Positions 42,742 through 52,276 of a stretch of DNA of 64,000 nucleotides are shown piece by piece. The translations under genes and the position numbers were made by a program. Numbering within the stretch: position 1 is the first letter of the stretch; each line of letters starts with the position of its first letter. A model generated the notes under the pieces. It worked only from the letters and a program-made list of their open reading frames with translations. It was not told the DNA's origin and did no database searches. The DNA comes from Mycolicibacterium sp. S2-37 (GTDB lineage: Bacteria; Actinomycetota; Actinomycetes; Mycobacteriales; Mycobacteriaceae), in the NCBI RefSeq assembly GCF_017352375.1, contig NZ_JAFEVR010000004.1, forward strand, positions 806,001-870,000. The letters are read 5' to 3'.

Positions 42742-44190
42742 GTGGACGTGACGGTCGTGGGCAGCGGTCCCAACGGATTGGCGGCCGCGGTGATCTGTGC
42801 GCGAGCCGGGTTGTCGGTGCGGGTCATCGAGGCACAGCCGACCCCCGGCGGCGGTGCGCGGAGCGCGGTCGACCCGGAGTTCCCCGGTGTCCTGCACGAC
42901 GTCTGCTCGGCGGTACATCCGCTCGGGGTGGCGTCGCCGTTCTTCGCGGAGTTCGACCTAGCGGCGCGCGGCGTCTCGCTGATCTCGCCGGAGGTGTCCT
43001 ACGCCAACCCGCTGCCCGGCCGGCCGGCGGCGGTCGCGTACCGGTCACTGGAGCGCACCTGCGCCGAGCTGGACCACGGCCGGTCCTGGCGCAGGCTGTT
43101 CGGCCCACTCGTCGACCACGTCGACGGGGTGCTCGGATTCTTCCTGGGCGACAAGCGGTCACTGCCGCCGGATCCGCCGACGACGGTGCGCACCGGACTG
43201 CGGGTGCTCGCCCAGGGCAGCCGGTTGTGGGGGCTGCTGCGCGGAGACGACGCCCGTGCATTGTTCACCGGCGTCGGGGTGCACGCGATCCACACCATCC
43301 CGTCGCCGGTGAACAGCGGTGCGGGTCTGATGCTGGGCACCGTCGCCCACACCGCGGGCTGGCCGGTGCCCGTCGGGGGCACCCAGACCATCACCGACGC
43401 GCTGATCGCCGACCTGGTGGCCCACGGCGGTGACCTGGTGCTCGGCGAACCGGTCACCAGCCCGCCGAAGGGCGTGGCGATCTACGACACCGCGCCCACC
43501 GCCCTGCTCGGCATCTACGGCGACGCGGTGCCGCCGCGGTATGCCCGGTCGCTGCGGCGCTATCGGTTCGGCCCGGGCGTCTGCAAGGTCGACTTCGTGC
43601 TGTCCGATGAGATCCCATGGCGCGATCCCCGGGTCGCCGACGCCGTCACGGTGCACATGGGCGGCACCAGGGCGCAGATGGCGCTCGCCGAACGCCAGAT
43701 CGCCGCGGGCCGGCACGCGCCGTGGCCGATGACCCTGGCGTCGCTGCCCCACCTGGCCGATCCGTCCCGCATCGACTCCCGGGGCCGCCGTCCGCTGTGG
43801 ACGTACGCCCATGTGCCGTCGGGGTCGCAGGCCGATCTCACCGAGACGGTGACGTCGATGTTCGAGCATGCCGCGCCCGGGTTCCGCGATCTCGTCCTCG
43901 GCGCCCGGTGCGTGCCGGCGGCGAAGATGTCGGAGGGCAACGCCAACTACGTCGGCGGCGACATCATCGTCGGCGGCGCCACCCTGCCCGCCGCGATGGT
44001 CGGACCCACGCCGCGGCTCAACCCGTGGACGACACCGATTCCCCGGGCATACCTGTGCTCCTCGGCCACGCCACCGGGGACGGGGGTGCACGGAATGGCC
44101 GGCTACTACGCCGCCCGCACGGTGCTGCGCCGCGAATTCGGCATCGACGAGATGCCGTCGGTGTCGCCGAAACAGCATTCCCGGTCGTGA
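42742..44190 (+). CDS. FAD-dependent phytoene-dehydrogenase-like oxidoreductase
   Basis: 482 residues, matching Rv2997. GTG at 42742 chosen because VDVTVVGSGPNGLAAAVICARAGLS gives the FAD Rossmann motif from residue 1; an in-frame ATG at 42658 would add 28 unconserved residues. Other family signs: the dinucleotide-binding ARSAVDPEF stretch, the C-terminal GVHGMAGYYAARTVLRR. Substrate is unknown; relatives act on carotenoid or other isoprenoid lipids. Monocistronic and divergent from serA. The stop codon is inside the long hairpin at 44170-44222. Confidence 0.87.
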   Translation: MDVTVVGSGPNGLAAAVICARAGLSVRVIEAQPTPGGGARSAVDPEFPGVLHDVCSAVHPLGVASPFFAEFDLAARGVSLISPEVSYANPLPGRPAAVAYRSLERTCAELDHGRSWRRLFGPLVDHVDGVLGFFLGDKRSLPPDPPTTVRTGLRVLAQGSRLWGLLRGDDARALFTGVGVHAIHTIPSPVNSGAGLMLGTVAHTAGWPVPVGGTQTITDALIADLVAHGGDLVLGEPVTSPPKGVAIYDTAPTALLGIYGDAVPPRYARSLRRYRFGPGVCKVDFVLSDEIPWRDPRVADAVTVHMGGTRAQMALAERQIAAGRHAPWPMTLASLPHLADPSRIDSRGRRPLWTYAHVPSGSQADLTETVTSMFEHAAPGFRDLVLGARCVPAAKMSEGNANYVGGDIIVGGATLPAAMVGPTPRLNPWTTPIPRAYLCSSATPPGTGVHGMAGYYAARTVLRREFGIDEMPSVSPKQHSRS

Positions 44191-44222
44191 GCCAGGTGGC
44201 TCAACAACCGGGAATGCTGTTT
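44170..44222 (+). terminator. Long perfect hairpin spanning the end of the FAD oxidoreductase gene
   Basis: Perfect 16-bp inverted repeat (44170-44185 with 44207-44222, arm ACCGGGAATGCTGTTT) enclosing a second perfect 6-bp stem TGAGCC/GGCTCA (44188-44193, 44198-44203). The upstream arm codes for the last residues and the stop codon (44188-44190) falls in the inner stem. Likely terminator; convergent ilvC ends 28 nt further. Shares its arm with the hairpin after mutM. Confidence 0.65.
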
Positions 44223-44250
44223 AGCGAGGGAGTGGTGACGAGTGAGGTGA

Positions 44251-45288
<1,038 letters not shown>

Positions 45289-45314
45289 TCATCTACATCG
45301 GGGTGACTGACGGC

Positions 45315-45821
45315 TTACTTGGCGGCGCCGATGCCCCGGGGGCCTCGCGACAACGACACCACGCCGGACTGAACGATCTCACGGATCCCGTACGGTTCGA
45401 GCACCCGCAGCAGCGCTTCGAGCTTGGCGGCGGTGCCGGTGGCCTCGACGGTCAGCGATTCGGTCGACACATCGACGACTTTGGCGCGGAACAGATTGAC
45501 CGCTTCGATGACCTGGCCGCGGGTGTTCGCGTCGGTGCGCACCTTGATCAGGGCGAGTTCGCGGGCCACCGCGTTGTCCTCGTCCTGCTCGACGATCTTG
45601 ATCACGTTGATCAGCTTGTTGAGCTGTTTGGTGATCTGCTCGAGCGGCTGGTCCTCCACGCTGACGACGATCGTCATCCGCGAAAGGTCCTTCTGCTCGG
45701 TCGCCCCGACGGCGAGGCTCTGGATGTTGAATCCGCGCCGGGAGAACAGCGCCGCGACGCGCGCGAGCACGCCGGGTTTGTCCTCGACGAGGACGGACAG
45801 GGTGTGAGTGGAGATGGCCAT
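45315..45821 (-). CDS. ilvN: Acetolactate synthase regulatory subunit
   Basis: 168-residue small subunit that activates IlvB and passes on valine feedback inhibition. N-terminal ACT domain HTLSVLVEDKPGVLARVAAL with the valine-site RRGFNIQSLAVG; second ACT-like half from about residue 80. ATG at 45821 overlaps the ilvB stop by one base (TGATG), a tight translational coupling that fits fixed stoichiometry. Equivalent to Rv3002c. Confidence 0.97.
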   Translation of the reverse strand: MAISTHTLSVLVEDKPGVLARVAALFSRRGFNIQSLAVGATEQKDLSRMTIVVSVEDQPLEQITKQLNKLINVIKIVEQDEDNAVARELALIKVRTDANTRGQVIEAVNLFRAKVVDVSTESLTVEATGTAAKLEALLRVLEPYGIREIVQSGVVSLSRGPRGIGAAK

Positions 45822-47689
45822 CAGGCGTGCCCCTCCTCGTTGTCGTCGAACAGCGGGCGGATGTCGCGCGCCGCCATGATCTCGTCGTTGCCGGTCCCCG
45901 CCGCGACCATCGGCCACACCTGCGCGTCGGCGCCGACGGTGAAGTCGATGACCACCGGCCGGTCGTTGATGGCGCGGGCCTGGTTGATGACGTCCACGAC
46001 GTCCTCCTCGCGTTCGCAGCGCAGTCCGACGCAGCCCAGCGCTTCGGCCAGCTTCACGAAATCGGGGATGCGGCGCGAGTGCGTGGACAGATCGGTCTGG
46101 CTGTAGCGCTCCTCGTAGAACAGGGTCTGCCACTGGCGGACCATCCCGAGGTTGCCGTTGTTGATGAGCGCGACCTTGATCGGGATGCCTTCGATGGCGC
46201 AGGTGGCCAGTTCCTGATTGGTCATCTGGAAACAGCCGTCGCCGTCGACGGCCCACACCTCGGTGTCGGGGCGGCCCATCTTCGCGCCCATGGCCGCGGG
46301 CACCGCGTATCCCATGGTGCCGAGACCGCCCGAGTTCAGCCAGGTCTTGGGCTTCTCATAGGAGATGAACTGCGCGGCCCACATCTGATGCTGACCCACC
46401 CCGGCGACGTAGATGGCGTCCGGTCCGGCGAGCTTGCCGAGCGTCTCGATGACGTATTCGGGTGACAGGCTGCCGTCGCTCTGCGGGCCGTAGCTCAACG
46501 GGAAGGTCTCCTGCACGCCCTGCAGATACGACCACCACGTGTCGATGTCGATCGCGTCGAGCTTCTCGTCGCGGCGCAGCACCTCGATCAGATCACTGAT
46601 CACGGCCTTGACGTCACCCACGATCGGCACGTCGGCGTGCCGGTTCTTACCGATCTCGGCCGGGTCGATGTCGGCGTGGATGACCTTCGCGCCCGGGGCG
46701 AACGACTCGAGCTTGCCGGTCACCCGATCGTCGAAGCGAGTGCCCAGCGCGATCAGCAGATCGCTGCGCTGCAACGCGGCCACGGCGGCCACGGTGCCGT
46801 GCATCCCCGGCATGCCGAGGTTCTGCCGGTGGCTGTCGGGGAACGCCCCGCGGGCCATCAGCGTGGTGACCACCGGGATGCCGGTCATCTCGGCCAGCGT
46901 CAGCAGCTCCTCGGTGGCCTCACCGCGGATGACGCCGCCTCCGACGTAGAGCACCGGCTTGCGGGCGGCGGCGATCAGCTTGGCCGCCTCGCGGATCTGC
47001 CGGTTGTGCGGTTTGGTGTTCGGCTTGTAGCCGGGCAGGTCGATCTGCGGCGGCCAGCTGAACGTGCACTGTCCCTGCAGGATGTCCTTCGGGATGTCGA
47101 CGAGGACCGCACCGGGGCGTCCGGTCGCGGCGATGTGGAACGCCTCGGCCAGCGCGCGCGCGATGTCGTCGCCGCGGCGCACCAGGAAGTTGTGCTTCGT
47201 GATCGGCATGGTGATGCCGGAGATGTCGGCTTCCTGGAACGCATCGGTGCCGATCAGGCCGCGGCCGACCTGGCCGGTGATCGCCACGACGGGGATCGAA
47301 TCCATCTGGGCATCGGCCAACGGCGTGACCAGGTTGGTCGCGCCCGGTCCCGAGGTGGCCATCATGACGCCGACCTTGCCGGTGGCGTGCGCGTAACCGC
47401 TGGCGGCGTGCCCGGCGCCCTGCTCGTGACGCACCAGCACGTGGCGCAGCTTCTGCGAATCGAACAGCGGGTCGTAGACCGGCAGCACCGCCCCGCCGGG
47501 GATGCCGAAGATCGTGTCGACGTCCAGCTCCTCGAGCGAGCGGATCACGGCCTGCGCGCCGGTCATCTTCTCCGGAGCGATCTGCCGCGGTGTGACGACC
47601 TTCGGGCTGGTGGACTTGACGGCGGACACGGCCTGCTCGCCGTTCGGCGTGCTGGGGCGGTGCGGTGGTCGCGTGGTGGGTGCGCTCAC
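45821..47689 (-). CDS. ilvB: Acetolactate synthase catalytic subunit
   Basis: ThDP/FAD enzyme that condenses pyruvate with pyruvate or 2-ketobutyrate, first shared step of branched-chain amino acid synthesis. 622 residues from a GTG at 47689. The catalytic Glu lies in [15 protein letters not shown]; the ThDP/Mg motif is [17 protein letters not shown]. The first 35 residues are variable. Preceded by a 180-nt leader with an attenuator (47744-47869). Equivalent to Rv3003c. Confidence 0.97.
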   Translation of the reverse strand: MSAPTTRPPHRPSTPNGEQAVSAVKSTSPKVVTPRQIAPEKMTGAQAVIRSLEELDVDTIFGIPGGAVLPVYDPLFDSQKLRHVLVRHEQGAGHAASGYAHATGKVGVMMATSGPGATNLVTPLADAQMDSIPVVAITGQVGRGLIGTDAFQEADISGITMPITKHNFLVRRGDDIARALAEAFHIAATGRPGAVLVDIPKDILQGQCTFSWPPQIDLPGYKPNTKPHNRQIREAAKLIAAARKPVLYVGGGVIRGEATEELLTLAEMTGIPVVTTLMARGAFPDSHRQNLGMPGMHGTVAAVAALQRSDLLIALGTRFDDRVTGKLESFAPGAKVIHADIDPAEIGKNRHADVPIVGDVKAVISDLIEVLRRDEKLDAIDIDTWWSYLQGVQETFPLSYGPQSDGSLSPEYVIETLGKLAGPDAIYVAGVGQHQMWAAQFISYEKPKTWLNSGGLGTMGYAVPAAMGAKMGRPDTEVWAVDGDGCFQMTNQELATCAIEGIPIKVALINNGNLGMVRQWQTLFYEERYSQTDLSTHSRRIPDFVKLAEALGCVGLRCEREEDVVDVINQARAINDRPVVIDFTVGADAQVWPMVAAGTGNDEIMAARDIRPLFDDNEEGHA

Positions 47690-47743
47690 TGGGATCTCTC
47701 TTCGTCCTCGTCGGCCTAGGTTGATGCGGTTACTTCAGGCAAG

Positions 47744-47836
47744 AAAAAACCCCCGACAGCTGGCCGCTGATCGAGGGTGGCGCGTTGATGCTGGTTGCTA
47801 TGCCCGGCAACGGGCTAGCGCGGCATCAACGCGCCA
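47744..47836 (-). promoter_or_regulatory. ilvB transcription attenuator
   Basis: Minus strand, in order of transcription. A 14-nt segment inside the leader peptide gene (47836-47823) is exactly complementary to 47791-47778; within this loop GCTAGCCCG/CGGGC-A-TAGC forms an inner stem. Directly after comes a GC-rich hairpin (47777-47750, eleven pairs with one bulged base) ended by six T (47749-47744), an intrinsic terminator before ilvB. The leader stop codon (47800-47798) lies 7 nt before the second 14-mer copy. Layout fits amino-acid attenuation; the exact antiterminator pairing is not clear by eye. Confidence 0.8.
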
Positions 47837-47869
47837 ACCGATTACTACGAGCATCCCCAGCGACTGCAT
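47798..47869 (-). CDS. ilvB leader peptide (23 residues)
   Basis: Short frame from the ATG at 47869 to the TAG at 47800-47798. Residues 7-10 are Leu-Val-Val-Ile (CTC GTA GTA ATC), i.e. all three branched-chain amino acids in a row, immediately before the first half of the 14-bp paired repeat. The predicted -10 places transcription start 1-2 nt before the ATG, so the leader peptide should be translated from a leaderless transcript. A second in-frame ATG at residue 6 is possible. Stalling at these codons would sense branched-chain aminoacyl-tRNA levels. Confidence 0.75.
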   Translation of the reverse strand: MQSLGMLVVIGWRVDAALARCRA

Positions 47870-47877
47870 AGCACTCG

Positions 47878-47907
47878 ACGGTAGCCTCCGCACAGCTCAA
47901 AGGTCAA
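47878..47907 (-). promoter_or_regulatory. Predicted ilvB operon promoter
   Basis: TTGACC (47907-47902) and TACCGT (47883-47878) on the minus strand are 18 bp apart. The transcript should begin near 47870, at the leader peptide ATG. The -10 has the same sequence as the one before hupB. Confidence 0.65.
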
Positions 47908-47946
47908 ATTGCGGCGCTGCGCGGCGACGGTGCCAGAATTGGAGAG

Positions 47947-48381
47947 GTGAGCTCCTCTTCGGTGTCCGGGTCCGGGTCTGATTCCGGGTCTACGTCTCCG
48001 GATGTACCACAGGCCCCGACCGTCATCCGGATCTCGCCGATGGCACACCTCGCCGTCGGCTTCTTCACCCTGGGTCTGCTGTCTGTGGTGCTGGCCAACC
48101 CGCGCTGGTTCACCGTGCTGATGGTGATCCCGGTGTTCGCGTCGGCGCTGATCGTGCGGCTCCGCACCGTGGCCGACGCCGACGGGGTCACCGCCCGCAC
48201 GCTGCTGCGCAGCCGCACCCTGGCCTGGCAGGACATCGAGGGGCTGCGCTTCGGCAGGGGCTCCTGGGCCAGGGCGACACTCGCCGACGGCACCGAGGTG
48301 ACGCTGCCTGCGGTCACCTTCGGCACCCTGCCACGGCTGACCGCGGCCAGCGCGGGGCGGGTGCCCAACCCTTATCGGTGA
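47947..48381 (+). CDS. PH-domain membrane protein (CFP-6/Rv3004-like)
   Basis: 144 residues, the homologue of low-molecular-weight antigen CFP-6. A Ser/Gly-rich N-terminus is followed by two close hydrophobic segments (about 34-65) and a bacterial PH-like domain: TVADADGVTARTLLRSRTLAWQDIEGLRF, RGSWARATLADGTEVTLPAVTF. GTG at 47947 chosen; the sequence TGCCAGAAT seven bases before it resembles an extended -10, so it may be leaderless. M. tuberculosis Rv3004 is annotated to start about 31 residues later (MAHxAVG), which is an alternative. Divergent from the ilvB leader. Confidence 0.87.
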   Translation: MSSSSVSGSGSDSGSTSPDVPQAPTVIRISPMAHLAVGFFTLGLLSVVLANPRWFTVLMVIPVFASALIVRLRTVADADGVTARTLLRSRTLAWQDIEGLRFGRGSWARATLADGTEVTLPAVTFGTLPRLTAASAGRVPNPYR

Positions 48382-48396
48382 GCCCGGCGCAACCGG

Positions 48397-49230
48397 TCAG
48401 CCCAGCGGGTTCGTGCCGTTGAGCAGCACCCAGATGCCGACGCCAAGGCCGATGCCGCAGAGCAGCGCGACGACGGATCCGACGAACGGTCTGCGTGCCC
48501 AGCCCCGGCCTGCATCGAAGCCGTAGCGTCCCGGGCCGGTCAGGATGATCGCCACGGCCACCACGATGAGCGTCACCTGGAACTCGCGACCACCGGGAAG
48601 GAAGAACGCGAACCCGTTGTCCTGCGCGGTGATGGCGGCGAGCAGCTCGTTGATGAGGTACGCCAGTGCAGCGGCCGCGGCGACCGGCGTGAACAGGCCG
48701 AGGACCAGCAGCACCCCGGCACCGATCTGACCGATGGCGGCGACGTAGGTGACGATGCCCGCATGCTGGTAACCGGCCTCGGTGAGGGCGTCCTGCAGGT
48801 TGGTCAACCCGCCGCCACCCCACAGGCCGAACGCCTTGCGCAACCCGTGGGCGATCAACAGGATCCCGAGGCCGACGCGCAGCAGCATCAGTCCCAGGTC
48901 CTGGGTGCCGCGGCGACCCGCCGCCTTGAGGCGGTCCTCGGCGAACGGGTCGTAGCCGACCTCGGCCGGTTCTGCGCCGTAGGGACCCATCGGGTGCGCG
49001 TTCCCGGGCTGCACGTACGGCAGCGGTTCGGGTTCGTTCATCAGGTTGTAGACCGGTTGGGCCGGAGCGCCCTTGTTCGCGTCCCAGCGCGGGATCGCGG
49101 TGGTCTCGAAGTCGCCGCCGTAGCTCGACGACGGCAGATCGTCCTCCGGGTCGACCAGGCTTGCCGTCGAAGGCCGGGCCGGATCGTCGGGCCGTTGCCA
49201 GGCGCGCGCGTCCTGGGATTGACTGGTCAC
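48397..49230 (-). CDS. DoxX-family membrane protein (Rv3005c-like)
   Basis: 277 residues. A disordered Pro/acidic N-terminal 110 residues precede a DoxX domain with four membrane segments (GLMLLRVGLGILLIAHGL, VTYVAAIGQIGAGVLLVLGL, AAALAYLINELLAAITA, FQVTLIVVAVAIILTG) and an extra C-terminal helix. In M. tuberculosis Rv3005c joins SodA and a thiosulfate sulfurtransferase in a membrane oxidoreductase complex that resists oxidative stress; the same role is inferred. Convergent with the CFP-6-like gene (15 nt apart). Confidence 0.9.
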   Translation of the reverse strand: MTSQSQDARAWQRPDDPARPSTASLVDPEDDLPSSSYGGDFETTAIPRWDANKGAPAQPVYNLMNEPEPLPYVQPGNAHPMGPYGAEPAEVGYDPFAEDRLKAAGRRGTQDLGLMLLRVGLGILLIAHGLRKAFGLWGGGGLTNLQDALTEAGYQHAGIVTYVAAIGQIGAGVLLVLGLFTPVAAAAALAYLINELLAAITAQDNGFAFFLPGGREFQVTLIVVAVAIILTGPGRYGFDAGRGWARRPFVGSVVALLCGIGLGVGIWVLLNGTNPLG

Positions 49231-49346
49231 GCCTGACAGGGTAGGTGCAGATCATCGCGGAACCGCGCATTTGCCACGGCGCTTCGGTCACGGTCTGGTC
49301 GAGGAGCCGTGGCGCGCACCATGACGCGATCCGTAACCTTGCCAGC

Positions 49347-50465
49347 ATGACGATGCGCCGGCCGCTGACGGGACTGGCAGCTCTGCTGTGCGTGACGGCG
49401 CTGTTCGGGTCGGCGTGCGCGCGCTTCGACGATGCGCAGTCGCAGCCCTTCACCACCGAGCCGGAGGTGGCGCCCGGTCAGACGTCGACTCCCCCGCCCC
49501 CGCCGCCGCTGCCGGCCAAACCGTTCCCGAAGGCGTGTCCCGCCCAGGGCGTGATGCAGGGCTGCCTGGAGAGCACCAGTGGACTGATCATGCTGCCCGA
49601 CAGCCAATCGGCGCTGGTCGCCGAGCGCACGACGGGTGCGGTCAAGGAGGTGTCGGTCCGCGCCGAGCCGAAGGTGAAGACGACGATCCCGGTCGACCCG
49701 TCGGGCGACGGCGGATTGATGGACATCGTGCTGTCCCCCACCTATGCGCAGGACCGGTTGATGTATGCGTACGTCAGCACCCCGACCGACAACCGGGTGA
49801 TCCGGATCGCCGACGGTGATGTGCCCAAGCCGATACTGACCGGCATCCCCAAGGGCGCGACCGGCAATACCGGGTCGTTGATCTTCACCAGCCCCACCAC
49901 CCTGCTTGTGCAGACCGGCGATGCGGGTAACCCGGCCCAGGCCGCGGATCCGGCGTCGCAGGCGGGCAAGGTACTGCGCATCGAGCAGCCGACGACGGTG
50001 AACCAGGCGCCGACGACGACGGCGCTGAGCGGGATGGGTTCCGGGGGCGCCATGTGCATCGACCCCGCCGACGGCGCGCTCTACATCACCGACCGCACCC
50101 CTACCGGTGACCGGCTGCAGCGGATGACGAAGGACTCGCAGGTGTCCACTGTATGGACCTGGCCGGACCGGCCGGGTGTCGCGGGCTGCGCCGCCCTCGA
50201 CGGCACGGTTCTGGTCAACCTCGTCAACACCAAGCAGACCGTAGCGGTGCGGATGGCCCCCGACACGGGTGCGGTCACCGGCGAACCCGAGGTGATCCGT
50301 CAGGACACCCGCGGTCATGCCTGGGCGCTGCAGCTCTCGGCAGACGGCAACGTCTGGGGTGCGACGGTGAACAAGACCGCCGGCGACGCCGAACGCACCG
50401 ACGACGTGGTGTTCCCGCTGTTCCCCGAGGGCGGCTTCCCGCGCAGCAGCGCCGACAACACCTGA
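49347..50465 (+). CDS. lppZ: Lipoprotein LppZ, sugar-dehydrogenase-like beta-propeller
   Basis: 372 residues from the ATG at 49347 (MTMRRPLTGLAALLCV), equal to Rv3006 in length. Signal peptide ends in a lipobox-like GSAC, so Cys27 or thereabouts is lipidated. Next comes a Pro-rich linker (PPPPPPLPAKP) and a PQQ/NHL-type six-bladed propeller as in soluble aldose-sugar dehydrogenases (STSGLIMLPDS, SGDGGLMDIVLSP, MYAYVSTPTDNRV, GNTGSLIF, GGAMCIDPADG). Whether it binds PQQ or works as a scaffold is unknown. Divergent from the DoxX gene across 116 nt. Confidence 0.92.
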   Translation: MTMRRPLTGLAALLCVTALFGSACARFDDAQSQPFTTEPEVAPGQTSTPPPPPPLPAKPFPKACPAQGVMQGCLESTSGLIMLPDSQSALVAERTTGAVKEVSVRAEPKVKTTIPVDPSGDGGLMDIVLSPTYAQDRLMYAYVSTPTDNRVIRIADGDVPKPILTGIPKGATGNTGSLIFTSPTTLLVQTGDAGNPAQAADPASQAGKVLRIEQPTTVNQAPTTTALSGMGSGGAMCIDPADGALYITDRTPTGDRLQRMTKDSQVSTVWTWPDRPGVAGCAALDGTVLVNLVNTKQTVAVRMAPDTGAVTGEPEVIRQDTRGHAWALQLSADGNVWGATVNKTAGDAERTDDVVFPLFPEGGFPRSSADNT

Positions 50466-50507
50466 GCCGCTTCTCGACCGGGCGCCGCGCCGCACCCCCC
50501 GAGGCGA

Positions 50508-50541
50508 TAATGTCGTTCTCATCATTGGATAACGCGTTCTC
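50508..50541 (+). promoter_or_regulatory. SDR promoter -10 with overlapping candidate operator
   Basis: A -10-like TAATGT (50508-50513) is followed at 50528-50541 by GATAACGCGTTCTC, which differs by one base from the perfect palindrome GAGAACGCGTTCTC. A related site stands at the same distance past the -10 of the thiolase operon (55627-55640). A repressor site just after the transcript start is likely. Confidence 0.5.
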
Positions 50542-50553
50542 GTAGGAGGCGGC

Positions 50554-51345
50554 GTGGCGGGTCGGTGTGCGGACAGGGTCGCCCTGGTGACCGGGAGCAG
50601 TCGCGGTCTCGGCAAGGCCATCGCAGTCCGGTTGGCGGCCGAGGGCGCGACGGTCGCTCTGACCGCGCGCACGCTGGACCCGGACCCGAAATACCAGGGC
50701 TCGCTGCGACAGACGGCCGAGGAGATCATCGGCGCAGGCGGCTCCGCGGTCGCGATCGCCGCCGACCTGTCGAGTTCGCCGGACCGTGAGCGGATGTTCG
50801 CCGAAGCCGTCGCCGCCGTGGGCGCGCCCGACATCCTTGTCAACAACGCCGCCGCCACGTTCCTGCGGCCACTCGACCGATTCCCCGAGAACCGGGCCCG
50901 GCTGATGCTGGAGATGCACCTGTTGGGTCCGCTTCACCTGTGTCAGTTGGCCATCCCCGCCATGCGCGAACGTGGCCGCGGCTGGATCCTCAACATCACC
51001 TCGGTCGGTGGCGACCTGCCGGAGGGGCCGCCGTTCTCCGAATTCGACCGCACGGCCGGATTCGGGGTGTACGGCACAGCGAAGGCCGCCCTGAACCGGT
51101 TGACGAAAAGCCTTGCGGCCGAACTGTACGACGACGGCATCGCCGTCAATGCTGCGGCGCCGACGAACCCGGTCGCCACCCCGGGCGCCGGCACGCTGGA
51201 TCTGGCGAAGACCGACACCGAGGACATCGGCCTGATCACCGAGACGGCGCTGCGGCTGTGCACCGGGGACCCCGCCACCCTGACCGGCCGAATCGCCCAC
51301 ACCCAGACGTTCCTGCAGGAGTTCGATGGCCGAGCTCGCCCTTGA
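50554..51345 (+). CDS. Short-chain dehydrogenase/reductase
   Basis: 263 residues from a GTG at 50554 with a strong GGAGG site 5 nt upstream. Cofactor motif TGSSRGLG at 13-20 (Ser/Arg after TG favours NADP(H)), NNAA segment DILVNNAAA, catalytic Ser in LNITSVGG and Tyr/Lys in YGTAK. The phosphotransferase gene overlaps its end by 20 nt. Part of the accessory cluster after lppZ; probably acts on a lipid or CoA-linked hydroxyl/keto group, but the substrate is unknown. Confidence 0.9.
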   Translation: MAGRCADRVALVTGSSRGLGKAIAVRLAAEGATVALTARTLDPDPKYQGSLRQTAEEIIGAGGSAVAIAADLSSSPDRERMFAEAVAAVGAPDILVNNAAATFLRPLDRFPENRARLMLEMHLLGPLHLCQLAIPAMRERGRGWILNITSVGGDLPEGPPFSEFDRTAGFGVYGTAKAALNRLTKSLAAELYDDGIAVNAAAPTNPVATPGAGTLDLAKTDTEDIGLITETALRLCTGDPATLTGRIAHTQTFLQEFDGRARP

Positions 51346-52276
51346 CGACCTCGCTGCCCGTCTCGGGGTGTTGGATGTGCACGACGTCCGCCCGCTGCAC
51401 GGGGGCGCCTCGAGTCTGACGTATGCGGGGGTCCGCGACGGCGCGCCCGTGGTCGTCAAAGTGGCCCCGCCGGGAGTGCCACCCACGGGGCACCGCGACG
51501 TGCTGCGCCAGGTTCGGGTCCTGCGTGCGCTGGAGTCGACGCCGGTTCCAGTGCCCGTGGTGCTCGACGAGGACCCAGGCGATCCGCCGGGTGTGCCACC
51601 GCTGTTCGTGATGTCCTTCGTATCCGGCGATTCGTTCGAGCCGCTGTTCGACGGCGCCGACGCCGGACCAGGACCTGTCGTGGCGCAACGTTTCCTACGT
51701 GCGGCGGCCACCATGGCGGCCCTGCATTCGGTGGCGCCGGAGTCGGTGGACCTCGCCGACGAGCCGGTCGTCGGGCCGGCGGACGAGATTGCGCGCTGGG
51801 AGCGCACCCTGACCACGGTCGATCCGGCGCTTGCGCCGGGGTGGGACGAGGTGGCCGCAGCACTGCGCGCGACGCTGCCTGCTGCGGCGCCGCCGACGAT
51901 CGTGCACGGCGACTTCCGGTTGGGGAATCTGCTCGCCGAGGGTGAGCGCATCGCGGCCGTGATCGATTGGGAGATCTGGTCGGTGGCCGATCCGCGCGTC
52001 GACGTGGGTTGGTTCCTGATCAACTCCGACCCGCTGACCTACGGCCGGCCGTCAGCATATGTCGACGTCGTACCGGCGCGTGCCGATCTGCTGGCCTGCT
52101 ACGGCGACGCCCGGGAGGCGGCGTGGTTCATGGCACTGGCCTGCTTCAAGTCGACGGCGACGTGGGCGCTGATCGTCAAGCACAACCGCCGGCGCCGAAC
52201 CCCGGACCCCGAGCTGGATGCCATGGCGGCCGCGCTGCCGGGGCTGCTCGCCCGAGCCCGGGAAATGTTGGACTAG
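51326..52276 (+). CDS. Phosphotransferase (APH/ACAD10-like kinase fold)
   Basis: 316 residues, ATG at 51326 preceded by AGGAG, starting inside the SDR gene. Kinase-fold residues: VVVKVAPP (ATP lysine), brace HGDFRLGNLL (catalytic Asp) and metal-binding DWEIWS in place of DFG. The family is common next to acyl-CoA dehydrogenases in mycobacteria and, in animals, is fused to them (ACAD10/11), where it phosphorylates 4-hydroxyacyl-CoA to allow further breakdown. Its stop overlaps that of the convergent acyl-CoA dehydrogenase (CTAG, 52273-52276). Confidence 0.88.
   Translation: MAELALDDLAARLGVLDVHDVRPLHGGASSLTYAGVRDGAPVVVKVAPPGVPPTGHRDVLRQVRVLRALESTPVPVPVVLDEDPGDPPGVPPLFVMSFVSGDSFEPLFDGADAGPGPVVAQRFLRAAATMAALHSVAPESVDLADEPVVGPADEIARWERTLTTVDPALAPGWDEVAAALRATLPAAAPPTIVHGDFRLGNLLAEGERIAAVIDWEIWSVADPRVDVGWFLINSDPLTYGRPSAYVDVVPARADLLACYGDAREAAWFMALACFKSTATWALIVKHNRRRRTPDPELDAMAAALPGLLARAREMLD

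Noticed and set aside
47690..47946. T-box riboswitch before ilvB
   Set aside because: No T-box consensus bulge or specifier loop seen; a leader peptide with BCAA codons and a terminator explains the region better.
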